A DNA stretch of 22,816 bases from DAOTOJ01 sp035451285 (GCA_035451285.1 DAOTOJ010000007.1:1-22816); one strand, 5' to 3'; positions 8,407-16,183 are shown, numbered from the stretch's first letter. Numbers and translations are program-made. The notes: generated by a model from the letters alone, not told the origin.

Positions 8407-9731
8407 TTATTTATCTTTTCAAGTAAGTAATTTTTTAAATCAGCTATTCTAATTCTTATTTGATTAGTTGTATCTCTATCTCTAAGAGTTACTGTTTCGT
8501 CTTGTAATGTTTGAAAATCGATAGTTGCGCAATAAGGAGTTCCTATTTCGTCTTGGGAATAATAACGTTTTCCAATATTTCCTCTATCATCAAAATAAAC
8601 ATTTAAAAAATTATTGATTATGTTAGCAGGATTTTTTAGCATTTTATAAACCTCCTTAGCCTTATTTACCAACTCTGGTTTATTAGCTAATAATGGGAAA
8701 ACAGCTACTTGATAGGGAGAAAGCACGGGTTTTAAATGAAGAATTACTCTTTCTTTATTGGAATCATCAAAGGCTTCGCAAAGTATTGCCAATACGGTTC
8801 TTTCAACTCCCATGCTTGGTTCAATAACATGGGGCCAAAACTCCTTATTAGTTAAAGGATCACGGTACTTTAAATTCTCTTTTGAAAATTGTTCGTGATT
8901 CTTTAAATCAAAATTTGTTCTATATGCTAAACCATAAAGTTCTTCATTTCCAAAGGGAAATTGATAAAGAAAATCTATGGTTTTTTTAGAATAATGAGCT
9001 CGTTCTTTTTCTGGCACATCAAATAAAGTAATTTTAGAAGAGTTAATTCCCAAAAATTCAATCCATTTTGTTATTTTATTTTGCCAATTATTAAAGTAGT
9101 TTAACCATTGTTCATCGTTTTCTGGTTCTTCAACAAAATATTCAATTTCCATTTGTTCAAATTCTCTGGTTCTAAAAATAAAATTAGAAGGAGTAATCTC
9201 GTTTCTAAAAGCTTTACCTATTTGAGCTATGCCAAAAGGTAGTTTTTTGCCTGTTGAATTTAAAACGTTTTTAAAATTAATAAAAATTGCCTGAGCTGTT
9301 TCTGGCCTTAGATAAACTTGAGCTGTTTCATTTTCAACTGGTCCAATAAAGGTTTTGAACATCAGATTAAATTTTTTTGGTTCAGCAAGATCAGTGCTTC
9401 CACAATTTGGGCAACTGCCAGATATTTGATCTAATCTAAAACGACTATGGCAATTTTTGCATTCAATTAAAGGATCGGTAAAATTTTCAAGATGGCCACT
9501 TGCTTGCCAAACTTTTTGATTTAGAATTATTCCTCCATCAATTCCAACCATGTCATCTTGAGAAGAAACAAAAAATCTCCACCATAATTGTTTAATTTTA
9601 TTTTTTAACTCAACCCCTAAAGGACCAAAATCCCAAGAATTAGCCAAGCCTCCATAAATTTCGCTTCCTGGATAAATAAATCCTCTTCTTTTGCATAGAG
9701 CAACTATTTTGTCCATTACGCCTTTTTCCAT
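8403..9731 (-). CDS. glyS: Glycyl-tRNA synthetase (single-chain, alpha2 class II type)
   Basis: Charges tRNA-Gly with glycine using ATP. At 442 residues it is the compact GlyQS form, not the alpha2beta2 GlyQ/GlyS form. Evidence in order: GGLANSWDFGPLGVELKN near residue 28 (motif 1 region), a zinc ribbon C91, C94, C107, C110, LRPETAQAIFINF at 141, class II motif 2 with RNEITPSNFIFRTREFEQME at 176, motif 3 with EPSMGVERTVLA at 304, and an anticodon-binding domain from about 335 to the end. It is the last gene of the minus-strand unit, 3 bases after the membrane-protein gene, and that unit begins with a glycine tRNA. ATG at 9731 is used here; the ATG five codons later (MDKIVALC) is an equally good start and the family often begins there. 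No Shine-Dalgarno and no T-box leader are seen. Confidence 0.97.
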   Translation of the reverse strand: MEKGVMDKIVALCKRRGFIYPGSEIYGGLANSWDFGPLGVELKNKIKQLWWRFFVSSQDDMVGIDGGIILNQKVWQASGHLENFTDPLIECKNCHSRFRLDQISGSCPNCGSTDLAEPKKFNLMFKTFIGPVENETAQVYLRPETAQAIFINFKNVLNSTGKKLPFGIAQIGKAFRNEITPSNFIFRTREFEQMEIEYFVEEPENDEQWLNYFNNWQNKITKWIEFLGINSSKITLFDVPEKERAHYSKKTIDFLYQFPFGNEELYGLAYRTNFDLKNHEQFSKENLKYRDPLTNKEFWPHVIEPSMGVERTVLAILCEAFDDSNKERVILHLKPVLSPYQVAVFPLLANKPELVNKAKEVYKMLKNPANIINNFLNVYFDDRGNIGKRYYSQDEIGTPYCATIDFQTLQDETVTLRDRDTTNQIRIRIADLKNYLLEKINN

Positions 9732-9734
9732 ATT

Positions 9735-11519
9735 TTAGTAAGTTATTCTTCCATCATGAGAGGGAAGATTTTTATCACTTAATTTATTAGTGTCGATACT
9801 GTTGCCAAGAGTATAATTTAAATTTTCTAATGTAAATGAATCTTGGGCTTTAATATCTATTGTTTCTAAAAGCAATCCTGGTTTTCCTATCATATCTTGA
9901 GAGGGAGTAAATTCGATTTGAAAAACCAAGGTTTTTTTAGAAAAAGCAGCAACTTCTGGAATGGTAATTTCTAATTCATTTGTTCTAGGATTATAGACTA
10001 AATTTACATCTTTAGTATCTCCTTTAATTTGTCCAGCAAAAATTACATTTCCCGGAAGAACTGTTTTAAGGTTAATATTTTTAAAATCATTTCCCGAAGC
10101 TTCGATATCTAAATAAAGACTATATTGATTTAATTGATTTACTTTTGGGGGATAATTTCCTGAATTTTGAAATAAATTATTGGGATCTTTGAAATAAATG
10201 CTTGGGGTAATCGTTAATTTTCCTCTAATTTTATTTTCTAAACTTGCCTCATTATAAATTTTTCCAGTTAAATTGGGGACTATTTCAGTTGAATCAATTG
10301 AGGATATAACTTTAACTATATTATTTTTTTGATTATTAAAATCTTTTTTTATTTTTACAGAAAAACTAACACTTCCTTTTTCGTTTATATCTGCTTGAGC
10401 TAAATCTTTATTTTTTCCTGCATTCCAAATTATTTTATTAGCCGGCGTTAGATATCCTCCATTTTCTATAGTTAAAGTGCTTAAATCAAACCATGGATCA
10501 GAAACATCGGCTGTTATTATTATTGATCTTAGAGTTAATTGCGAATTGTTGCTATAAGATATGGTGTAGTTTACTCTTTGATTAAGATCTAAATTTTGAT
10601 TGTCAGTAAAAATTTGTAAATCCAAAGGTTTTTTAATTAAGCTAATATTTCTTTCTCTTTGGAAAACTATTATTTCATTTCCTCTTACGGGGATAATTAG
10701 ATTAGCAATTATTTTTTTTCCTTCCCCTCCTTGTCCCTTAATTTTTGCTTGAATTTCTATGTTCTTTTCCTCCAATCCCTTTAAAGGCAAAGATATTTTG
10801 AAATTTTCCATTTGGGGTTCGCTTGAAATTATTTCCATTCCTCCAACTGGTACTAAATTAAAGAAAAGTTGTTGAAAATCTTGATCTGATTTATTTTTTA
10901 CTAAAATTTGAAAATTAAAACTTTGGTCGCTCAATATTTCATCAGTAATATTTATTTGAAAATCAAAAGGAATTTGTCCAAGGGTAGTTTCAAGAGTTAA
11001 AATTTTTTCAAAGCGAGTATCAAAATTACCTTGAGTATATCTTGCGGAAATTTCAATTTTTCTTTTTTCGTTTTCTCTTCCCCAGAACTTTACTTTAAAA
11101 ATTTGGGTTGTTGATGAATTAGCCGGAATGCTAGAAACACTTTTTAAAACAGAAGTTAAATCATTATTAGCTATCTCTACTCCTTCGTCTACTTTTAAGT
11201 TTAAATAAACATCTTTCAATTCATTCTGAGAGTTTTGATTGACAATGGTTATTGGTATTTCATATATTTTCCCAAGCTCAACTATTTGGGGGAGGTTTGC
11301 TTTAATCTCTACTGAATCTTTTTGGGGTTCATTAAAAATAAAATAAAAAACACCAAAAACCAAAAGTAAAGCACCTAAAATTATTCCAACGTAAATTAAC
11401 CATTTTTTTGAACCTTCTGAAATTTTAAAAGAGATATCTGGTTTTTGAATCCCAGTCTTAAATTTGTTTGTTGGTTGAGGTTTTTCTTTTTCCCAAGAAG
11501 TTGGAATTTTTTGAATCAT
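9735..11519 (-). CDS. Single-pass membrane protein with extracytoplasmic beta-rich repeats, function unknown
   Basis: A 594-residue protein with a 40-residue basic cytoplasmic tail (many Lys, Pro and Gln), one strong membrane helix at 41-62 (LIYVGIILGALLLVFGVFYF), and about 530 residues predicted outside the membrane. That part alternates short hydrophobic strands with Asn/Lys-rich turns and contains several segments of the type seen in DUF11/CARDB-like immunoglobulin folds, for example EIPITIVNQNSQNELKDVYLN near 90, NFQILVKNKSDQDFQQLFF near 205, and NYTISYSNNSQLTLRSIIIT near 320. No catalytic motif, cysteine pair, sorting signal or LysM is visible. The C-terminus is hydrophilic. It sits 6 bases after recO and 3 bases before glyS, inside an otherwise housekeeping unit. 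It is probably a surface or envelope-structure protein, perhaps an adhesin or scaffold; that role is inference from topology only. Confidence 0.85.
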   Translation of the reverse strand: MIQKIPTSWEKEKPQPTNKFKTGIQKPDISFKISEGSKKWLIYVGIILGALLLVFGVFYFIFNEPQKDSVEIKANLPQIVELGKIYEIPITIVNQNSQNELKDVYLNLKVDEGVEIANNDLTSVLKSVSSIPANSSTTQIFKVKFWGRENEKRKIEISARYTQGNFDTRFEKILTLETTLGQIPFDFQINITDEILSDQSFNFQILVKNKSDQDFQQLFFNLVPVGGMEIISSEPQMENFKISLPLKGLEEKNIEIQAKIKGQGGEGKKIIANLIIPVRGNEIIVFQRERNISLIKKPLDLQIFTDNQNLDLNQRVNYTISYSNNSQLTLRSIIITADVSDPWFDLSTLTIENGGYLTPANKIIWNAGKNKDLAQADINEKGSVSFSVKIKKDFNNQKNNIVKVISSIDSTEIVPNLTGKIYNEASLENKIRGKLTITPSIYFKDPNNLFQNSGNYPPKVNQLNQYSLYLDIEASGNDFKNINLKTVLPGNVIFAGQIKGDTKDVNLVYNPRTNELEITIPEVAAFSKKTLVFQIEFTPSQDMIGKPGLLLETIDIKAQDSFTLENLNYTLGNSIDTNKLSDKNLPSHDGRITY

Positions 11520-11524
11520 AATAA

Positions 11525-11533
11525 ATTATAACA
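11525..11533 (-). promoter_or_regulatory. Extended -10 element before the membrane-protein gene
   Basis: On the minus strand, TGTTATAAT reads as a perfect extended -10 (TG-N-TATAAT) only five bases before the ATG at 11519, overlapping the recO stop codon. No -35 box is found. If used, transcription would begin at or next to the ATG and give a leaderless mRNA for the membrane protein and glyS. A chance match in AT-rich DNA is possible. Confidence 0.35.
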
Positions 11534-12212
11534 TAAATTGGAAAGCTTTTTTCTCTAAATAGTTAGTTATTTCAATGACTTCTTTACTTTGGGAACTATT
11601 TTTAAACCATAAATTATTTAGTATCATAGAAATAATTCCTAGGGTTTTTTTGCTGATATATTTTTCAGTAATTTTATTTAAAGAACATGTTTGGCAGAAA
11701 AATTGATTTTCAAAAAGAAAAGCATTGCCGACTATTTTTTTTCCACAATTAGCGCAATTTAATTCGGGCATAAATCCTAAAATTTTTAAAGACTTTAAAA
11801 TGAATTGAGCCTTTAGAAAATTAAAATTAACCTCTTTTTCTAAAGAATAGAGATTGATTTTATTCAAAAAATTCTGCCATAGATTAAATATTTCAATATC
11901 TAAACCATAAACGAATTCATCTAAAAATTGAGCTAAAGACAGGGTAATTTTAAAGGCTTCTAAATTACTTCTTAGATTAAAAAAACTGTTATTTTCTAAA
12001 GCCTTAATAATTTGCCAGCCGTTTTTGGTTTCTATTATTTCTAACCAAGAAAAATTAATTGGCTCTAAATGTCCTACTAATTTGGAATTTGGCTTTAAAA
12101 CGCTTTTACAAATAGCTTCAATTTTGCCAAATTCTTTGGTTAATAAGATATATTTTCTATCGAGATCTTTGATATCTTTATAATTTAAAATATAGGCTTC
12201 AATGTTTATCAT
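11526..12212 (-). CDS. recO: DNA repair protein RecO
   Basis: RecO works with RecR (and RecF) to load RecA on SSB-coated single-stranded DNA and anneals complementary strands. The 228-residue protein is slightly shorter than the usual 240-250. The N-terminal OB-fold is recognisable from AYILNYKDIKDLDRKYILLT and EFGKIEAICKSVLKPNSKL (about 6-45). A helical middle follows, then a four-cysteine zinc knuckle at C153, C156 and C173, C176. It starts one base after the gpmI stop codon and ends 6 bases before the membrane-protein gene. Adjacency of recO to glycyl-tRNA synthetase genes is a known conserved neighbourhood in several bacterial groups; here one extra gene lies between them. Sequence conservation of RecO is low, but the zinc pattern, length and context fit well. 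Confidence 0.9.
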   Translation of the reverse strand: MINIEAYILNYKDIKDLDRKYILLTKEFGKIEAICKSVLKPNSKLVGHLEPINFSWLEIIETKNGWQIIKALENNSFFNLRSNLEAFKITLSLAQFLDEFVYGLDIEIFNLWQNFLNKINLYSLEKEVNFNFLKAQFILKSLKILGFMPELNCANCGKKIVGNAFLFENQFFCQTCSLNKITEKYISKKTLGIISMILNNLWFKNSSQSKEVIEITNYLEKKAFQFML

Positions 12213-12213
12213 G

Positions 12214-13761
12214 CTATTTACAAAATTTTAGAAGACTTTGACCAGTCATTTCAGCAGGGATTTTTAGATTTAAAATTTCTAAAATGGTTGGAGAAACGTC
12301 TATTAGGTTCCCAGTAGCCTGTTTTTCAGCTAAAACTATTTCTTCGCTAGTTCTTTTTCTATAAAATTTTTTATCAATTAAGAAGAAAGGAACGGGATTA
12401 CTGTTGTGATTGGTATCATAAGTGCCCTTTGAATAATCAAACATTTCTTCGATATTTCCATGATCTGAAGTGATAATTAGCGAAGCATCTAATTCTAAGG
12501 TTGATTTTGCAATTCTATTAATTAAGCTATCAACATAACTGATCGTTTGTTTAGCCAATTCGAAATTAGTTTGATGGCCGGCTAAATCTAAATTAGCAAT
12601 ATTTACTAAAATAAAATCATAAATATTTTCTTCTAAAGCCTGAATTAACCTAGAAGTTATTTCTTCGCTTTGAAGTTTATAATTATCCTTAAATTCTAAA
12701 TTAAGAGAAGGAACGATTATTCGATATTCGTTTTGGAAAGCTTTAGCTTTTAAACCGTTGAAATAATAAGTTATTAAACTTTCTTTTAAAGATTCAGAAA
12801 TTTTAAGTTGTCTTCTGTTATTTATTGCTAGATATTCGCTTAAAGAATTATTAATTTTTTCAAAGGGAAATAAAACTTTAACTGGTAAATTTTTTTCATA
12901 TTCAGTAAAGGTCAAAATGAATAAGTTAGAAAACTGCTCGGTTTTAAAAAAGATAAAATTTTTATCAGCAAATGGTAAAAGTAATTGTCTTAAACCGTCT
13001 TCTCTAAAATTAAAAAACAATAAAGCATCATTATCATTAATTAAACCATTATTATCAATCAGAGTTGGTTTGATAAATTCATCTGATAAATTTAATTTAT
13101 AATTTTGGTTTAAAACCTCGTCAATTGTTGAAGTTTTGCTTAATGTTGTTAGAGTTTCGTAAGTTTTTTGAGTTCTGTCCCAAAATTGATTAACATCCAT
13201 TGAATAATATCTGCCTGAGATGCTGCCAATTTTTCCCAATTCATAATTTTTTAGCATTTTTTCTATTTGGGGAATAATTTCCTTAGCTTGTTGGGGCAAG
13301 GTTTCAATTCCATCAGTAATTAAATGAAGATAAACATTTGTGAAGTTATAAGATTTACAAAGTTTTAGCAAAGCGTCTAAGTGCTCCAAAGAAGAATGGG
13401 TATTGGATGAAGAAGCTAATCCTATTAAATGAAGTTTGCTGTTATATTTTTTTAAATGATTAAATAATTCCTGAAATTCTGGTTTTTGAAAAAAAGTATT
13501 ATTTTCAATTGCTAAACTTATTTTGGGATAGTTTTGATAAATGATTCTGCCAGTCCCCAATGCTAAATGTCCAACTTCGCTTGAACCGGTATCTCCCCAT
13601 GGTAAACCAACAGCTATTCCCGAAGCCTGCAATGAAAAATAAGGAAAGTTTTCTTTGGACCAATCAAAAGTTGGGGTTTTAGTTTCTAATAATGGGTTTC
13701 CCTGGGGTTTTTTACTAATCCCTAAACCATCTAAGATTAATAAAATAACTGATTTTTTCAT
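12214..13761 (-). CDS. gpmI: 2,3-bisphosphoglycerate-independent phosphoglycerate mutase-like protein
   Basis: Member of the alkaline-phosphatase superfamily that should interconvert 3- and 2-phosphoglycerate in glycolysis. ATG at 13761 gives 515 residues, the normal length; the frame stays open upstream only because it runs through a tRNA gene. Metal and catalytic residues are in place: D11 in LDGLG, the nucleophile S61 in GSSEVGHLALGTGR, H122 in THS, R184 in SGRYYSMD, D and H in NLDLAGH, DHG in ITSDHGN, and the late His in HNSNPVP. Four residues that bind substrate in the Geobacillus enzyme differ here by motif alignment: R153 to I152, D154 to E153, R191 to V190, and R264 to G256. The enzyme may use the substrate differently or have shifted specificity. 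The start lies 6 bases after the encoded CCA end of tRNA-Gly; recO follows after one base. Confidence 0.92.
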   Translation of the reverse strand: MKKSVILLILDGLGISKKPQGNPLLETKTPTFDWSKENFPYFSLQASGIAVGLPWGDTGSSEVGHLALGTGRIIYQNYPKISLAIENNTFFQKPEFQELFNHLKKYNSKLHLIGLASSSNTHSSLEHLDALLKLCKSYNFTNVYLHLITDGIETLPQQAKEIIPQIEKMLKNYELGKIGSISGRYYSMDVNQFWDRTQKTYETLTTLSKTSTIDEVLNQNYKLNLSDEFIKPTLIDNNGLINDNDALLFFNFREDGLRQLLLPFADKNFIFFKTEQFSNLFILTFTEYEKNLPVKVLFPFEKINNSLSEYLAINNRRQLKISESLKESLITYYFNGLKAKAFQNEYRIIVPSLNLEFKDNYKLQSEEITSRLIQALEENIYDFILVNIANLDLAGHQTNFELAKQTISYVDSLINRIAKSTLELDASLIITSDHGNIEEMFDYSKGTYDTNHNSNPVPFFLIDKKFYRKRTSEEIVLAEKQATGNLIDVSPTILEILNLKIPAEMTGQSLLKFCK

Positions 13762-13767
13762 AAATAT

Positions 13768-13841
13768 TGGAGCGGGATACGAGAATCGAACTCGCGCCTT
13801 CGCCTTGGCAAGGCGATGTACTACCACTGTACGAATCCCGC
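13768..13841 (-). tRNA. tRNA-Gly (anticodon GCC), CCA encoded
   Basis: The complementary strand folds into a full cloverleaf. The acceptor stem is GCGGGAT/ATCCCGC, the D stem GTAC/GTAC, and the anticodon stem TCGCC/GGCGA with loop TTGCCAA (anticodon GCC). The T stem is GCGAG/CTCGT with loop TTCGATT. The discriminator is T73 and CCA is encoded (13770-13768). The gene starts about five bases after the predicted transcription start and is followed after 6 bases by the gpmI start codon. It therefore heads a unit that ends with the gene for glycyl-tRNA synthetase. Confidence 0.97.
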
Positions 13842-13852
13842 TTATTAAAATT

Positions 13853-13861
13853 ATTTTATCA
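13853..13861 (-). promoter_or_regulatory. Extended -10 promoter for the tRNA-Gly unit
   Basis: On the minus strand, TGATAAAAT reads as an extended -10 (TG-N-TAAAAT) whose last base is 12 bases before the tRNA 5' end. Transcription would start near 13846. The -35 region is weak (TTTGGT-like). It points away from the metG promoter in the same 93-base intergenic region. Confidence 0.45.
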
Positions 13862-13889
13862 TAAGCTTTTAAAAAACCAAAGCAAAAGA

Positions 13890-13917
13890 TTGAATTTTAT
13901 TTTTTAGTTATTATAAT
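13890..13917 (+). promoter_or_regulatory. metG promoter
   Basis: TTGAAT (13890-13895), 16 bases, perfect TATAAT (13912-13917). Transcription would start near 13924 and give a leader of about 11 bases before the metG ATG at 13935. It is divergent from the tRNA-Gly promoter; nothing else was seen in this intergenic region. Confidence 0.55.
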
Positions 13918-13934
13918 TAGCTAAACTATTAATT

Positions 13935-15428
13935 ATGTCAAATAAATTTTATATTACCACTACTATTCCTTATGTTAACGCCGCTCCCCACATTGGTTTT
14001 GCCTTAGAAATTATCCAGGCAGATGTTATTGCTCGTTATAATCGGCAACTTAACAAGGACGTTTTCTTTTTAACCGGTAGCGATGAACATGGTTTCAAGA
14101 TGGTGGAAACTGCCAAATTTCTTGGGATACCGGTTGAAAAGTTGGTTGATTCAAATTCTAGAAAATTTCAAGAACTTACCAATATTTTAAATATTTCTAA
14201 CTCTGATTTTATAAGAACCTCAGATAAACAAAGACACTGGCCAACGGTTCAAAAAATCTGGAGAATCTTAAAAGATAAAGGCGATATTTATAAGGGGATT
14301 TACAAGGGAAGATATTGTTCACGTTGTGAAGCATTTCTAACTGACAAGGAAATGGATGAAAATTACAATTGTTTAATCCACAAGATTCCAACAATTGAAA
14401 CCCAAGAAGAAAATTATATCTTTAAACTTTCTAAATTTCAAAGCGAACTTTTGGAAATTATTAGCAATGGAGAAATTAAAATTTTGCCAGAATTTAGGAA
14501 AAACGAAGTTATTTCTTTTATTAGCCAAGGTTTAAAAGATATTAGTTTTTCAAGACCAATTGAAAAACTAAAATGGGGGATTCCGGTTCCAGATGATTCC
14601 AGTCAGATTATTTATGTTTGGGCGGATGCTTTAACTAATTATTTGTCAGGGGTTGATTTCTTATCAGCTGGAGCAAATTTTCAGAGATTTTGGCCGCCAG
14701 ATGTCCAAGTTTTAGGAAAAGATGTTTCTAAATTTCATGCCATTATTTGGCCGGCAATTTTATTATCTATTGGTTTGCCTTTACCCAAAACAATTTTTAT
14801 CCATGGATTTATAACGATTAATGGTGAAAAAATATCAAAATCTCAGGGCGAGACAATAGATCCGTTTAAGATTGTGCAAGAATTTAGTGCAGATTCTTTA
14901 AGATATTTTTTACTTAAAGAATCCAGCCCATTTGATGATTTAGACTATACTCCGGAAAAATTTCGAGCTCGTTATAATGGAGATTTAGCAAATGGTTTAG
15001 GAAATTTAACTTCAAGGGTAGTGAGACTGGTTTCTCTTTATAAAAATGAAATTTATTTTAGAACTAATGATTTTGAGGAAAAAATTAATCAGAATAAGCA
15101 AGAATTTCATAGATTAATGAAAGACTATAAGTTTAATGAAGCTCTGGACTTAATAAATTCCTTGATTAAAGAAGGGGATAATTATTTGAATGCTAAAAAA
15201 CCTTGGGAATTTTTAAATTCTGATATAAAAAGCATTGATTTTGAAAATTATATTTCTTCTTTGGTTTTTTTATTAGCAAATATTAGTCAGCTTATTTTTC
15301 CATTTATTCCAGAAACCAGTCATAAAATTTTATCGTTTTTTAATTTAACAAATATTCCAATAACTGATTATCAAAATAGAAAAATTCAAATCAATTCTTT
15401 CTCTCAATTATTTCCTAGAAAAGATTAG
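13935..15428 (+). CDS. metG: Methionyl-tRNA synthetase
   Basis: Charges initiator and elongator tRNA-Met. It is a class I synthetase of 497 residues, the short form without the C-terminal EMAP-II-like tRNA-binding domain. Evidence: ITTTIPYVNAAPHIGF at the N-terminus, where the HIGH signature reads HIGF (19-22); FFLTGSDEHG; a zinc knuckle C128, C131, C146, H149; IIYVWADALTNY for the methionine pocket; and the KMSKS loop as KISKS (299-303). KKPW, about 50 residues before the hydrophobic C-terminal block, matches the anticodon-recognising Trp region. The change of the last His of HIGH to Phe is unusual against textbook enzymes, but the rest of the active site is intact and the gene is clearly functional in design. 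It has its own promoter, no Shine-Dalgarno, and is followed 25 bases later by tatD, its common partner in bacteria. Confidence 0.97.
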   Translation: MSNKFYITTTIPYVNAAPHIGFALEIIQADVIARYNRQLNKDVFFLTGSDEHGFKMVETAKFLGIPVEKLVDSNSRKFQELTNILNISNSDFIRTSDKQRHWPTVQKIWRILKDKGDIYKGIYKGRYCSRCEAFLTDKEMDENYNCLIHKIPTIETQEENYIFKLSKFQSELLEIISNGEIKILPEFRKNEVISFISQGLKDISFSRPIEKLKWGIPVPDDSSQIIYVWADALTNYLSGVDFLSAGANFQRFWPPDVQVLGKDVSKFHAIIWPAILLSIGLPLPKTIFIHGFITINGEKISKSQGETIDPFKIVQEFSADSLRYFLLKESSPFDDLDYTPEKFRARYNGDLANGLGNLTSRVVRLVSLYKNEIYFRTNDFEEKINQNKQEFHRLMKDYKFNEALDLINSLIKEGDNYLNAKKPWEFLNSDIKSIDFENYISSLVFLLANISQLIFPFIPETSHKILSFFNLTNIPITDYQNRKIQINSFSQLFPRKD

Positions 15429-15453
15429 TTTTAATTAATAAAAATCTTATTAG

Positions 15454-16182
15454 ATGATCGATTCTCATTGTCATTTACAGTATTTTAAAGATAATAAAAG
15501 AAAGGAAATTATCAGCCAATTAGAGGCTAAAAATTTAAAAGTTATAACTATTGGCACTAATTTAAAAGACACTCTAAAAACTTTGGAAATTTCTCAACTA
15601 TCATCTTTAATTTTTGTTTCTTTAGGAATTCATCCAACCGAATTAAATGATTTAGGAGATTTCGAGAAATTTAAGAATTTAGTAGTTAGAAATCAAGATA
15701 AAATTGTGGCACTTGGAGAATGTGGTTTAGATTTTTATAAACTTACCAGCAAATTATCAAAAAATCTTCAAAAAGAATTATTTTTGAAACAAATTGAGTT
15801 ATCTTCAGAAATTAAAAAACCCTTAGTAGTTCATAGCCGAGAATCGTTCAGCGAAGTTTTTGAAATTTTAAAAAATAGCAATCAAAATAGTGTAGTAATG
15901 CATTTTTTTACTGGTTCTAAGGTGGAAGCTAGAAAATTTTTAGATTTAGGGGTTTATTTATCTTTTTCAACGGTTATTACCTTAACTGATGATTATAACG
16001 ACGTTGTAAAATACGTTCCTTTGGATAGAATTTTTTTAGAAACTGATTCGCCATTTATTAGAAATAATACTCCCTTAGACGTTGAAAAAGTTTATCAAAA
16101 GGCAGCAGTTCTTAAAAATATAGATTACAATGAATTTGTTTCAAAAATTGACGCTAATGTTATTAAACTTTTTAAAATTTAA
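15454..16182 (+). CDS. tatD: TatD family metal-dependent DNase
   Basis: TIM-barrel metallohydrolase of the TatD/YcfH family. Characterised members are metal-dependent 3'-5' exonucleases acting on DNA or RNA and also remove damaged nucleotides. All expected metal ligands are present in order: HCH at 5-7, Glu in GECGLD (E89), His in VVHSRES (H127), His in VMHFFTG (H150), and Asp in FLETDSPF (D198). GIHP at 58-61 is the other family landmark. At 242 residues it is slightly shorter than the usual 255-265. It lies 25 bases after metG with no promoter of its own seen, so it is probably cotranscribed; metG-tatD pairing is widespread. Which tatD subgroup it belongs to cannot be told from the sequence alone. 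Confidence 0.93.
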   Translation: MIDSHCHLQYFKDNKRKEIISQLEAKNLKVITIGTNLKDTLKTLEISQLSSLIFVSLGIHPTELNDLGDFEKFKNLVVRNQDKIVALGECGLDFYKLTSKLSKNLQKELFLKQIELSSEIKKPLVVHSRESFSEVFEILKNSNQNSVVMHFFTGSKVEARKFLDLGVYLSFSTVITLTDDYNDVVKYVPLDRIFLETDSPFIRNNTPLDVEKVYQKAAVLKNIDYNEFVSKIDANVIKLFKI

Positions 16183-16183
16183 T

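Noticed and set aside
9732..9800. T-box riboswitch before glyS
   Set aside because: The gap before glyS is 3 bases and no T-box stem or consensus is found in the preceding gene end.
12917..13102. Short plus-strand open frame inside gpmI
   Set aside because: Shadow of the conserved gene on the other strand, with no promoter or conserved protein features.
13762..13827. 22-residue N-terminal extension of gpmI from an upstream in-frame start
   Set aside because: The extension is the translation of tRNA-Gly sequence; the family starts at MKKSVILLILDG.
13655..13864. Plus-strand open frame of 69 codons across the gpmI start and tRNA-Gly
   Set aside because: It runs antisense through a real tRNA gene and the conserved gpmI N-terminus, and its protein has no plausible features.
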